The notes under the pieces were generated by a model. That model searched no databases. It was not told the DNA's origin and saw only the letters and a program-made list of their open reading frames with translations. From positions 1,860,001-1,924,000 of the forward strand of contig OZ240207.1 in the NCBI GenBank assembly GCA_965197415.1: a DNA stretch of 64,000 nt. Direction: 5' to 3'. This document shows positions 15,994 through 24,337 of this stretch, piece by piece. A program made the translations under genes and the position numbers. Within the stretch, counting starts at the first letter, position 1. Every line of letters starts with the position of its first letter. Source of the stretch: DAOUJI01 sp965197415. Lineage in GTDB: Bacteria; Chloroflexota; Dehalococcoidia; Lucifugimonadales; JAGWBF01.

Positions 15994-18207
15994 ATGACCA
16001 CCGCGTCGGAATCGATACTGGACGGGCTTAATCCGGCCCAACGGGAAGCGGTCGAGACAATTGAAGGGCCTCTGTTGATTGCCGCCGGCCCCGGCAGCGG
16101 CAAGACCCGCGTCATCACCCACAGGATCGCGTATCTGGTCCGGGTGTGCGGAGTCACTCCCTACCGCATCCTGGCCGTCACCTTCACCAACAAGGCGGCC
16201 CGCGAGATGAAGGAGAGGCTCGAACGTCTGGTGGGCACCCGGGCGGAACAGTTCACCGTGGGCACGTTCCACGCCTTTTGCGCGTCGGTCCTCAGACGCG
16301 ACGGCAAACACGTGGGCGTGGAATCCAACTTCACCATTTACGACGACGAGGACCAGATAAACTTGGTAAAGCAGGCCCTGGAGGCGGTGGATCTCGACCC
16401 CAAACGCTTCCACCCAAGGGCGGTCCTTAGCTCCATCTCCAGGTCCAAGAGCCAGATGGTCGACTCCCACGCCTTGGAACAGAACCAGCTGAGCTACTTC
16501 GAGGCGCAGGCGGCAAAGGTCTACCGCCAGTACGACGAGATACTCAGCCGCAACAACGCCGTCGACTTCGACGACCTGTTGATGAAGACTGTGGTCCTCT
16601 TTCGGGACCACCCAGAGGTGTTGAAGAAGTACCAGCGCCGTTACCAGCACGTCCTCATCGACGAGTTCCAGGACACCAACATCGCCCAGTATTCCCTTGC
16701 CCGGCTGCTGTCCCAGGAGAGCCGCAACATCTGCGTGGTGGGAGACGCCGACCAGTCCATCTATTCCTGGCGCCATGCAGACATACGCAACATCCTCAGC
16801 TTCCAGAACGACTACCCCGAGGCCCGCACGGTGAATCTGGACGAGAACTACCGCTCGACGGGAGCCATCCTCGAGGCCGCCTCCAACCTAATTTCGGCCA
16901 ATAAGATGCGCCTGGCTAAGGATCTCCGCACCTCCAAGGGCACGGGCGCCCTCCTTGTGACCCATGAGGTGTACGACCAGGAAGAGGAAGCCCAGTTCGC
17001 TCTTCAGGAAATAGACCGGCTGTCGAAGCATGAGGGCTACACCTACGGCGACTGCGCCGTGATGTACCGAGTCAACTCCCAGTCGCGGGCTTTGGAAGAG
17101 GCTTGCGCAAGGTACGGGATGAAGTACCGGCTGGTGGGAGGGGTGAGGTTCTACCAGAGGCGAGAGGTCAAGGACGTAATGGCCTACCTGCGTCTGCTGG
17201 CCAATCCCGAGGACGACGTAAGCCTGAGCAGAATCATAAACACCCCCACAAGGGGCATAGGCCAGCGCACGGTGCAGGAGCTGACCCGCATGGCGAGGAG
17301 CCGTGAGATGTCCCTCATGGAAGCCTTGAGGACCGTCGGCTCTAGTCAGGGCCGCCCGGACGAGGAGACGGTTCCCGCTTCCCTCCGCTCTGCCAGGGCG
17401 GCGCGACCCCTGGCGGATTTCCTCAAGCTGATGGACGGACTCGCCGAGGAGAGCCGCAAGGTGGACGTGGTGGAGCTGGTCGACTCGGTTGTAGAGCGGA
17501 CGGGCTACAAGCGGCACCTCGAGGAAAAGACCGAGGACTCTGAAGAACGGTTGGAGAACATCCGGGAACTGCGCCACACGGCCCAGGAGTTCCGGGCTAT
17601 GAACCCGCCCGACGGCCTGGTAAGCATGTTGGAGCGCTTGGCGCTGGTGGCCAATGTGGATGACTACGTGGAGGCCTCGGAGTCGTTGACTCTGATTACC
17701 CTTCACCAGGCCAAAGGGCTGGAGTTTCCCGTCGTCTTCATTCTGGGGATGGAGGAGGGAGTGCTGCCCCACTTCCGTTCGATGGACAGCGAGGCGGAGA
17801 TAGAGGAGGAGCGCAGGCTATGCTACGTGGGCATGACCCGCTCCAAGGAGCGCCTCTACCTACTCAGGGCCTTCCGTAGGAACCTTATGGGCATGGGCGG
17901 ATTCTCCACTACGCTGCCTTCCAGGTTCCTGGAGGAGATTCCCAGGCATTTGACTGCTCCGCCCGCCACGGCTCCCAGAAAGGTCCGGACCGCCCTGGCC
18001 AGGGACGTATGGGAGCCCGCCCCGGCGCCCTCTCAACCTCAGATGTTGTTCAAGTCGGGTGACAAGGTGCGCCATCCGACCTTCGGCGAGGGAATGGTGG
18101 TCAGCTGCGTCCCCTCAGGGTCCGACTTCGAGGTGACTGTGGCATTCACGGAAGGAGCCGGCGTAAAGCGGCTGCTCCTCAGCTTCGCCCACCTGGAACC
18201 CGCGTAG
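15994..18207 (+). CDS. pcrA: UvrD/PcrA-type superfamily 1 DNA helicase
   Basis: The 737-residue protein is a 3'-5' SF1A helicase. The Q-motif region GLNPAQREAV is followed by Walker A GPGSGKT at 32-38. Then come FTNKAAREMKER, GTFHAFC, the Walker B-type DEFQD at 223-227, GDADQSIYSWRHAD, LDENYRS, and late ITLHQAKGLEFPVVFI and YVGMTRSKERLYL. The C-terminal 50 residues (SGDKVRHPTFGEGMVVS) form the Tudor-like domain of PcrA/UvrD, which contacts RNA polymerase. It unwinds DNA in repair, replication restart and removal of RecA or stalled polymerase. Length and motif set are normal. Confidence 0.95.
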   Translation: MTTASESILDGLNPAQREAVETIEGPLLIAAGPGSGKTRVITHRIAYLVRVCGVTPYRILAVTFTNKAAREMKERLERLVGTRAEQFTVGTFHAFCASVLRRDGKHVGVESNFTIYDDEDQINLVKQALEAVDLDPKRFHPRAVLSSISRSKSQMVDSHALEQNQLSYFEAQAAKVYRQYDEILSRNNAVDFDDLLMKTVVLFRDHPEVLKKYQRRYQHVLIDEFQDTNIAQYSLARLLSQESRNICVVGDADQSIYSWRHADIRNILSFQNDYPEARTVNLDENYRSTGAILEAASNLISANKMRLAKDLRTSKGTGALLVTHEVYDQEEEAQFALQEIDRLSKHEGYTYGDCAVMYRVNSQSRALEEACARYGMKYRLVGGVRFYQRREVKDVMAYLRLLANPEDDVSLSRIINTPTRGIGQRTVQELTRMARSREMSLMEALRTVGSSQGRPDEETVPASLRSARAARPLADFLKLMDGLAEESRKVDVVELVDSVVERTGYKRHLEEKTEDSEERLENIRELRHTAQEFRAMNPPDGLVSMLERLALVANVDDYVEASESLTLITLHQAKGLEFPVVFILGMEEGVLPHFRSMDSEAEIEEERRLCYVGMTRSKERLYLLRAFRRNLMGMGGFSTTLPSRFLEEIPRHLTAPPATAPRKVRTALARDVWEPAPAPSQPQMLFKSGDKVRHPTFGEGMVVSCVPSGSDFEVTVAFTEGAGVKRLLLSFAHLEPA

Positions 18208-18270
18208 CAGGGCCGCTTCCGGCTCTTCGCGACCTGCCCCCGACGCCTGGGAAGGACCTTTGACCGAGGT

Positions 18271-18483
18271 CTAACCGCTGAGGAAGTCCAGGAAGTTGCC
18301 CAGGCCTGAGGTGTCGCCCCGGAATATCTCGGTGTAACCGCACCTGGTGCAGGAAATTGCTGTGAACTTCTTGTTCTGGATGTCGAAGAACCTGGAGTAC
18401 TTGCCCGTCGTGCGGATTTCCTCGGTGGTGAACTCCGGATGTGCGCACTTGGCGCACCTGAAAGACTGGCCTGTTTGTGCCAT
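18271..18483 (-). CDS. Zinc-ribbon protein (COG3478/DUF2082-like)
   Basis: This 70-residue protein has two CxxC knuckles, CAKC near residues 10-13 and CTRC near 45-48, forming a single zinc ribbon. It matches the small family of predicted nucleic-acid-binding zinc-ribbon proteins (YpzJ/COG3478), including the ISCTRCGYTE and GLGNFLDFL segments. It starts at ATG 18483 behind AGAGG. It is convergent with pcrA, 63 bases apart, and probably follows the 18549-19223 gene in a transcript. Confidence 0.75.
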   Translation of the reverse strand: MAQTGQSFRCAKCAHPEFTTEEIRTTGKYSRFFDIQNKKFTAISCTRCGYTEIFRGDTSGLGNFLDFLSG

Positions 18484-18548
18484 GTATAGCCTCTCTTTAG
18501 GACTGTCTCTAAAGCCGGGTATGACCTGGCTTATGCGGCCCTATCACG

Positions 18549-19223
18549 TTATGACTTCGGGTAGAGGCGCTTGAAGGGGAAGGCGTAGACCGTTTCGTGG
18601 TCGTTGGAGAAGCGGCCCTCTTCCTTCCACCCGGCGTTGAGCTGCAGCAGCTCTTTGAATGCCTTGGCTGGGTCGGGCTGGTCCGTTTCATAGAGGTTCA
18701 GGAACCTGGCGCCCTTGCCCGTGACCTCTTCCCTGCACTCGTACCTGTAGGCTATGTGGTAGAGGCCCGATTCCAGGATGTCCCTGACGTGTAGGTCCGT
18801 GTAGTAACGGTTGAAATCGTCCGTCCGAGAGGCGTCCGGAACGTCAACCATAACCACGAACCCGCCGGTGGACTTCCGGCTGGCCGCCCGCAGCTCTCCG
18901 CCCAGCCTCTGGTAGATGCCCACGTGCACCACGTCCAGCAGGGGAGACATTCGTTCCGGGGACCTTACCCTTTTGGGAGACTCGTTCTGGGCTTTCCACG
19001 CGTCCATAGCGTCGTCCCATGCGGTCTCGTAGAGGGCGATGTAGCCGGGCTGCCCGTCTTTGCGGTCCGCGTTCTCTAGCCGCATGGGGTTGCCAAACAC
19101 TCCAGTGGCCGTCACGTCGGGCAGGTGCATGTGGTTGTACCAGCGGTTGAACTCGTCTTCCCGGCCCGCCTCGCCGCAGTTGCTGAACACCAGCAGCATC
19201 CCGTTGGGGTATCGTCCGTCCAT
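18549..19223 (-). CDS. Tandem dimeric alpha/beta-barrel (EthD/Dabb-like) protein
   Basis: The 224-residue product contains two similar halves. The first has DEFNRWYNHMHLPDVTATGVF near residue 23; the second has DDFNRYYTDLHVRDILESGLY near residue 135. Each fits a ferredoxin-like dimeric alpha+beta-barrel unit of the EthD/stress-responsive class with its conserved (W/Y)Y...H(L/V). The fusion mimics a dimer in one chain. Such proteins often assist degradation of aromatic or ether compounds, but no activity can be assigned. It starts behind AGGAGG and lies after the ThDP enzyme on the same strand with a 55-base gap. Confidence 0.7.
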   Translation of the reverse strand: MDGRYPNGMLLVFSNCGEAGREDEFNRWYNHMHLPDVTATGVFGNPMRLENADRKDGQPGYIALYETAWDDAMDAWKAQNESPKRVRSPERMSPLLDVVHVGIYQRLGGELRAASRKSTGGFVVMVDVPDASRTDDFNRYYTDLHVRDILESGLYHIAYRYECREEVTGKGARFLNLYETDQPDPAKAFKELLQLNAGWKEEGRFSNDHETVYAFPFKRLYPKS

Positions 19224-19278
19224 GACGTTCCTCCTAATCCGGGACCGGAGTCCCCTGTTGATGGGTTAATCCGTGGAC

Positions 19279-20970
19279 CTAGGGCGACGCGGCGGCCTTG
19301 TGGCGGTCGATGGCGTCCTGGGCCCTTGGGCTGATCGCCTGCTGCACCGCTACGTTGACCACGTAGGGGCGGTCGGTGACGCTCAGGGCGCGCTCCAAGG
19401 CTGGCGCAAGCCGATCTGGGGTTTCGACAAACTCACCGTAGCAGCCCAGGCCTTGGGCCACGATGTCGTATCGGCTCTGGAGCAGGTCCGTCACCACAGC
19501 TCTGCCATAGAAGCCCAACTGTCGCTGCTTGTCCGTGCCCCAGGCCGAGTCGTTGCCGATAATCACGGTCATAGGAATCTTGTGCCTCACCGCAGTGTCC
19601 AGTTCCATGGCCTGGAAGCCGAATCCTCCGTCCCCGCACAGGTTGATGATTCTGGCGTCCGGATAGGCGATTTTCGCGGCGATGGAGGTGGGCAGGGACG
19701 ACCCCAACATGCCGAGGGTGGATAGGTACAGGTAGCGTCCGGGAATGTGGGCTTTGTAGTGGCACCTCCCGAAGTGGCAGAAGTCGCCTCCGTCGAAAAT
19801 GAGGAAGTCGTCCGGGCGGAGGTAGGGAGCCAGGGTCTTGTGCAGGTACATGGCATGCATAGGCGATTCCGGTTTGGCCAGGGTGTCCAGCCATTCGGCG
19901 TGGGCGGCCTGCACCCCGCGCAATCTGTCCATCCAGGGCAGGGGAGTCCAGTTGTGCTTGGCAGCCTCCTCGACCAGCTGCTTCACCACCGCCCCCACGT
20001 CCGCCGTTATTCCCACCTCGGCGCCCCGGTTTCGTCCCACCTCGGCCGGGTCCGGGTCGACCTGAATGACCTTGGCGTCAGCGGATATGGAGGGAGGCAG
20101 CCCAAACCCCACAGCGTTGTCCATCTTCCTGCCCAAGAAAACGACTGTGTCGGCCTCAGACAGCAGATTCGCCACCCGATTGAGACCGCGCACGAACAAC
20201 CCGAAGCAGTTGGGGTGGTCGTCAGAGACAATGCCGGTGGCGTGCTCCTCGGTGAGGAGGGGGAGGCCCGTGACGTCCAGAAGCTGCACCAACGCCTCAC
20301 CAGCGTTGGAGTCGGCGGCAGGACCTCCGGCCACAATCATGGGACGCTGGGCCTGTTGCAGTATGCGGATTATTTCCCGAATGGCCTCGGGGCTGGCCGA
20401 GGCTTGCTCTTCGGCCCGGTACTGTTCAGCGGAGAAGAAGGCAACCTCGCTCGCGTCCACCGTCTGTTCCTGCACGTCGATGGGAATGGTCAGGTGGACA
20501 GGCCCCCGCCTGCCGGTCATAGCCGTCCTGAAGGCGCGTGCGAGATAGTCCGGGATGCGCCGTGCGTCGGGCACCAGCCATGAACCCTTGGTCACGGGCG
20601 CCGCCATGGCCGTCTGCTCGATTTCCTGCATTGCTCCCCGTCCAAGCTGGGATGCCGCGGCACTTCCGCTGATGTTCACAACGGGGCTGCCTCCGTGCAT
20701 AGCGTTGGCAAGCCCGGGTATCGAGTTGGCCATGCCAGGGGTCGTGAAAAGGGTGACTCCTGGCTGTCCGGTGATGCGGCCCCAGGCGTCGGCCATGTGG
20801 ACGGCCGCCTGCTCGTGGCGCACGTCGACAAACCGGAAGTCCATGTCGAACATGGTGTCCATGACGGGCAGGGTGTGGTCTCCGGCCAGGGCGAACACGT
20901 TTTGCACGCCCTCCAGTTTCAACGCTCTTCCGATGAGTTGGCTTCCGGTAACCTTGCCGCTGCTGGCCAT
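19279..20970 (-). CDS. Thiamine diphosphate-dependent enzyme (acetolactate synthase/benzoylformate decarboxylase-like)
   Basis: I start the protein at ATG 20970, behind AGGAGA, giving 563 residues; the open frame continues upstream without homology. The Pyr domain has DVRHEQAAVHMADAWGR with the activating Glu53. The middle domain is present. The PP domain has the ThDP motif GDGG at 446-449, then PMTVIIGND. Proteins of this class carry out decarboxylation or carboligation of 2-oxo acids or oxalyl/2-hydroxyacyl-CoA. An FAD-binding role of the middle domain cannot be decided. It is the first gene of a probable three-gene minus-strand unit with the EthD-like and zinc-ribbon genes. Confidence 0.85.
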   Translation of the reverse strand: MASSGKVTGSQLIGRALKLEGVQNVFALAGDHTLPVMDTMFDMDFRFVDVRHEQAAVHMADAWGRITGQPGVTLFTTPGMANSIPGLANAMHGGSPVVNISGSAAASQLGRGAMQEIEQTAMAAPVTKGSWLVPDARRIPDYLARAFRTAMTGRRGPVHLTIPIDVQEQTVDASEVAFFSAEQYRAEEQASASPEAIREIIRILQQAQRPMIVAGGPAADSNAGEALVQLLDVTGLPLLTEEHATGIVSDDHPNCFGLFVRGLNRVANLLSEADTVVFLGRKMDNAVGFGLPPSISADAKVIQVDPDPAEVGRNRGAEVGITADVGAVVKQLVEEAAKHNWTPLPWMDRLRGVQAAHAEWLDTLAKPESPMHAMYLHKTLAPYLRPDDFLIFDGGDFCHFGRCHYKAHIPGRYLYLSTLGMLGSSLPTSIAAKIAYPDARIINLCGDGGFGFQAMELDTAVRHKIPMTVIIGNDSAWGTDKQRQLGFYGRAVVTDLLQSRYDIVAQGLGCYGEFVETPDRLAPALERALSVTDRPYVVNVAVQQAISPRAQDAIDRHKAAASP

Positions 20971-21343
20971 AACGGTCTCCTTTTCCTGGCCAGCCTGTTG
21001 CTGGCCGACATGTATAACGGCTCTCTGCTGAGGGTCATTATGTTCCAGGCGCCAGCGCCGTGGCAACAGGGGAGGGTACGGAGACGTGGGCGCTTGGAGG
21101 CCCTCCCGTTCGGTCTCAGCAGAGTTACGGAAGGAGGCGGGGCCGAGTAACACCGAGCAACTGTCTGAACAGGATTAGTAAGATTAGAGGATTACTGTGA
21201 TGAGGACTCGTAGGGGCGACTGGCCAGTCGCCCCAGCCTCTATCTGAGAGCGGTTACGTGAAAGTTTATTGAAGTGGCAACGGAACACAGCATTATGGTC
21301 CTTGACTGGCTACACACACAATATTATTGTTGTGTGATACTCC
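20971..21343. other. Gene-free interval between the ThDP enzyme and the HTH gene
   Basis: These 373 bases separate divergent genes and should hold both promoters. The only clear structure is the perfect 22-base palindrome at 21213-21234. A direct CACACAA/TTGTGTG inverted motif flanks ATATTATTG near 21315-21337, just before the HTH gene, and could be an operator for its autoregulation. No coding signal was seen. Confidence 0.5.
21213..21234. repeat. Perfect palindrome of the GGGGCGAC family
   Basis: GGGGCGACTGG joined to CCAGTCGCCCC, a perfect 11+11-base palindrome preceded by TA. Related copies lie at about 32412-32437 and, split by the IS1182 insertion, at 39735-39748 plus 41429-41443. Confidence 0.75.
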
Positions 21344-21358
21344 TTGAGTTTGACTCAA

Positions 21359-21781
21359 ATGATTAAGAACGAAAGACAGTACCGAATCACTAAAGCACAG
21401 ACGCAGCGGTTCTTGGAGACGCTGCATGGTCTCGAACAACGTCGTAGTGAGGCCTCAGGCATGCATCCCCTAATCGCCAAGGCACAACACGACGCGGTGA
21501 AGAGCCAGCTTGCCGACCTGGAAAATGAGTTGAGGGAGTATGAATCCCTGAAGGCTGGGGATTTCCAACTGGACGAGCTTAACCTGGTGGCGGAACTGCC
21601 GACAGTCCTGATAAAAGCCCGCATCGCCCAAGGCCTGAGCCAGAGAGAGTTGGCGGAACACATTGGAGTGAAGGAGCAGCAGATACAGAGGTACGAGGCC
21701 ACCGACTACGCCTCGGCCAGTCTGGCCCGCATCAAAGAGGTCGCAAACGCCCTATACGGGCACACCCACCAGACCTCCTGA
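21359..21781 (+). CDS. HTH-type (XRE/Cro) regulator or HigA-like antitoxin
   Basis: About 140 residues: a coiled-coil-like N-terminal half beginning MIKNERQYRITKAQTQRF, rich in Leu, Glu and Gln, and a C-terminal XRE helix-turn-helix (LIKARIAQGLSQRELAEHIGVKEQQIQRYE). Proteins of this form are often antitoxins or autorepressors. No toxin gene is adjacent. I prefer ATG 21359, because related proteins begin with MIKNERQY. A TTG at 21344 is possible. Upstream lies a CACACAA-N-TTGTGTG inverted repeat that could be its binding site. Confidence 0.75.
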   Translation: MIKNERQYRITKAQTQRFLETLHGLEQRRSEASGMHPLIAKAQHDAVKSQLADLENELREYESLKAGDFQLDELNLVAELPTVLIKARIAQGLSQRELAEHIGVKEQQIQRYEATDYASASLARIKEVANALYGHTHQTS

Positions 21782-21810
21782 CCCCGGCGCCCTCGCGACC
21801 GCAGCTTTGG

Positions 21811-21839
21811 TTGCCGCTCCTGTGCGGCGGGTATATAAT
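21811..21839 (+). promoter_or_regulatory. Sigma-70-type promoter of the LimB-like monooxygenase
   Basis: TTGCCG at 21811-21816 and TATAAT at 21834-21839, 17 bases apart, lead to the gene at 21913 with a leader of about 65 bases. The -10 box is a consensus match. Confidence 0.6.
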
Positions 21840-21912
21840 GCCCGATGTATTCTTGCGCCTCGCCCCGCGCCCCCCTTGAGGCGGCTTCAAGGGCGCCCAA
21901 CAGGAGACAACA

Positions 21913-23082
21913 ATGGCCCTTCCGGAACGTCTGAAGTTCGGCATATTTCTCGCCCCGTTCCACCCGACTGACGAGAACCCCACTCTCGCTTTGCACAGAG
22001 ACATGGAGCTGCTGGAATGGCTCGACTACCTGGGGTTCGACGAGGCCTGGGTGGGAGAGCACCACAGCGCCGGGTGGGAGACCATATCCTCTCCCGAAGT
22101 GTTCATAGCCGCGGCGGCCGAGCGCACCCGCCACATTAAGCTTGGGACCGGCGTCATCAGCCTGCCGTACCACCATCCCTTCATGGTGGCCAACCGCATG
22201 GTGCAGCTCGACCACATGACCCGGGGGCGGGTGATGTTGGGCGTAGGACCAGGGGCCCTCGTCACCGACGCCTACATGCTGGGGATCGACTCAGGAGTGC
22301 AGCGGGAGCGGATGGACGAGTCCCTGGGCATGGTGCTCAGGCTCATGACCGAAACAGACCCCATCACCTACGACGGAGGATGGTTCCAACTCAACGAAGC
22401 CCTTCTCCAGCTCAGACCCTATACAAAGCCCCATATGCCCGTTGCCGTAGCATCGGTCGTTTCCCCGTCTGGTGTGGCTCTGGCAGGAAAGCACGGAACG
22501 GCTGTGCTCTCACTCATCACTTCCAGGGACAGGCCCGGCTTTACAGAGCTGGCTGAACTCTGGACTATAGCCGAGGAATCGGCGGCGGAGCACAATCAAA
22601 CTGTCAACAGAGACGAGTGGCGCATAGTCATTCCCACCCACATAGCTGAATCCCGACAAGAGGCCATAGAGGACGTAAGGAAGGGCGGAGGGCGCATCCA
22701 ACGCAAGTATTTCGAGGAGACCCTCGGACGACTCCCGGACGACCCGGAGCCGATGGACAAGATAGTGGACACCATGGTCGAGACCGGGTCATGGGTCGTG
22801 GGGACGCCCGACGACTGCGTGGCGGCCATCAAGCGTCTTGATGAGGAGAGCGGCGGATACGGGGGATACCTGGTCCAATCTTTCGACTGGGCGCCGCGGG
22901 AGAAGCTCCTTAAGAGCTATGAGCTTATGGCCCGGTACGTCATGCCCAAGTTCCAGAACTCACTGGTCGGCATCGAGACCTCTAACGAGTGGGCCAGAGA
23001 ACGCTCCCCCGTATTGACGGAAATGAGAACGAGGGCCATCGACAGGGCCAGGGAGGCCTACACCCAACGCAAAGTGACCTAG
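21913..23082 (+). CDS. LLM-class flavin monooxygenase, limonene-monooxygenase-like (3 of 4)
   Basis: The 389-residue protein resembles the LimB-type subgroup of luciferase-like monooxygenases. It has EAWVGEHHSAGWETISSPE, GTGVISLPYHHPFMVANR, then QLDHMTRGRVMLGVGPGAL and the later ASVVSPSGVALAGKHG. These FMN-dependent two-component enzymes epoxidise or hydroxylate alkenes and terpenes with a separate flavin reductase. No reductase gene is adjacent. It has its own promoter and is followed after 102 bases by a fourth paralogue and an exporter. The subgroup call is fairly secure; the substrate is not known. Confidence 0.88.
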   Translation: MALPERLKFGIFLAPFHPTDENPTLALHRDMELLEWLDYLGFDEAWVGEHHSAGWETISSPEVFIAAAAERTRHIKLGTGVISLPYHHPFMVANRMVQLDHMTRGRVMLGVGPGALVTDAYMLGIDSGVQRERMDESLGMVLRLMTETDPITYDGGWFQLNEALLQLRPYTKPHMPVAVASVVSPSGVALAGKHGTAVLSLITSRDRPGFTELAELWTIAEESAAEHNQTVNRDEWRIVIPTHIAESRQEAIEDVRKGGGRIQRKYFEETLGRLPDDPEPMDKIVDTMVETGSWVVGTPDDCVAAIKRLDEESGGYGGYLVQSFDWAPREKLLKSYELMARYVMPKFQNSLVGIETSNEWARERSPVLTEMRTRAIDRAREAYTQRKVT

Positions 23083-23111
23083 CCCTAGCGTAAGGAGCCC
23101 AAGACCCGACT

Positions 23112-23141
23112 CCGTTCGTCCGGAGCTTGTCGAAGGGCAGG
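23112..23141. repeat. Dispersed repeat of the GAGCTTGTCGAAGGGCAGG family
   Basis: CCGTTCGTCCGGAGCTTGTCGAAGGGCAGG lies between two flavin monooxygenase genes. A related sequence (GAGCTTGCCGAAGGGAG) occurs near 43305-43322 and an inverted form near 44695-44710. Confidence 0.55.
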
Positions 23142-23184
23142 CACACGAGACACATGAAATAGGAAAACAGAAGAGAGCTTTCAA

Positions 23185-24270
23185 ATGCATTTCGGCATTG
23201 TAATAGAAGGGGACTATCGGGAAGGCGCCACCCAGGACCAGGCCTTCCAGGAGGCGTACGACCTGGTGGACACCGCCGAAGGGCTGGGGCTGGATGGCGT
23301 ATGGCTGGCGGAGAGGCACTTCGCCGCTCCCGCCAGTTCCCTGGACCCAATGGGGGCTGCCATACCCTCCATCGTTTCTACTCCCATGATACTGGCCACG
23401 GCCGTCGCAGCCCGAACCCAGCGGGTCAGGGTGGGCATCGCCGTCAGCGTGCTGCCGCTGAACCATCCCGTACGCATGGCCGAAGAGGCGGCCACGTTGG
23501 ACAACATCAGCCAGGGACGGTTGGACTTCGGGGTGGGTCGGAGCGGGTTCATGCGCGCCTATGAGGGCTACGGGATACCCTACGAAGAGAGCCGGCCCCG
23601 CTTCAGGGAATGTCTGGAAGTCATCACCAGGGCTTGGACCAACCATCGTTTCTCCTATGAAGGGGATTTCTACCAATTTGACAACGTCTGCGTCATGCCT
23701 AAGCCTTTCCAGGCTCCTCACCCTCCCATCCGCATCGCGGCCACTACGGGAGAGACCTTCCCGGCGATGGGTGAATTGGGGTACCCAATATTTGTAGGGC
23801 TTCGAGGAATGGACCTGCCAGAACTCAAAGAGCGCCTCAAAGTCTACCGCGAAGAGTGGAACAAGGCTGGCCACCCGGGAAACGGCGATGTGATTCTGCG
23901 CATGCCGGTCTACGTGGCCGACACAGACCAGCGCGCCCGGGACGACGCGGAGACAAGCACCATGAAGGCATACGAAAGGCTGGCCGCCACCTGGTCCAAC
24001 GTCACCGTCACAACTCCAGGAGTGACCGGATTGGAGGAGCGGGCTGAGCAGGCCAAGCGCATCGCAGGTGCAACTTTTGACGATATACTCAGAGACCGTC
24101 TGGCCTACGGCGCCCCTGAGACCGTCATTGCAAGAATCAATGAGGTGCGGGAGGACCTGGGCATATCCGGCATCATCGCCGAACTCAACGTGGGCGGACG
24201 CATTCCCAAAGAATTGGTCTTCGACTCTCTCAACCGTCTTGGCAAGCAGGTAATTCCGTCATTCAGATAG
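23185..24270 (+). CDS. LLM-class flavin monooxygenase (4 of 4)
   Basis: The 361-residue TIM-barrel protein begins MHFGIVIEGDYREGA and shows LGLDGVWLAERHF, VRVGIAVSVLPLNHPVRMAEEAATLD, GRLDFGVGRSGF and PHPPIRIAATTGET. It is an ordinary luciferase-family member, distinct from the three other copies in the window. The MFS transporter follows after 67 bases on the same strand. The pair may form an oxidation-and-efflux unit. The substrate is not deducible. Confidence 0.88.
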   Translation: MHFGIVIEGDYREGATQDQAFQEAYDLVDTAEGLGLDGVWLAERHFAAPASSLDPMGAAIPSIVSTPMILATAVAARTQRVRVGIAVSVLPLNHPVRMAEEAATLDNISQGRLDFGVGRSGFMRAYEGYGIPYEESRPRFRECLEVITRAWTNHRFSYEGDFYQFDNVCVMPKPFQAPHPPIRIAATTGETFPAMGELGYPIFVGLRGMDLPELKERLKVYREEWNKAGHPGNGDVILRMPVYVADTDQRARDDAETSTMKAYERLAATWSNVTVTTPGVTGLEERAEQAKRIAGATFDDILRDRLAYGAPETVIARINEVREDLGISGIIAELNVGGRIPKELVFDSLNRLGKQVIPSFR

Positions 24271-24337
24271 GATTCGGCGGACAGAACCGCCGTCGCTTCA
24301 CCCGGACCCTCGCTAGGCAGACCGGACCGGATACCCC

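Noticed and set aside
19747..20583. 278-residue plus-strand frame inside the ThDP enzyme
   Set aside because: Antisense shadow; the minus-strand gene has the ThDP and Glu motifs.
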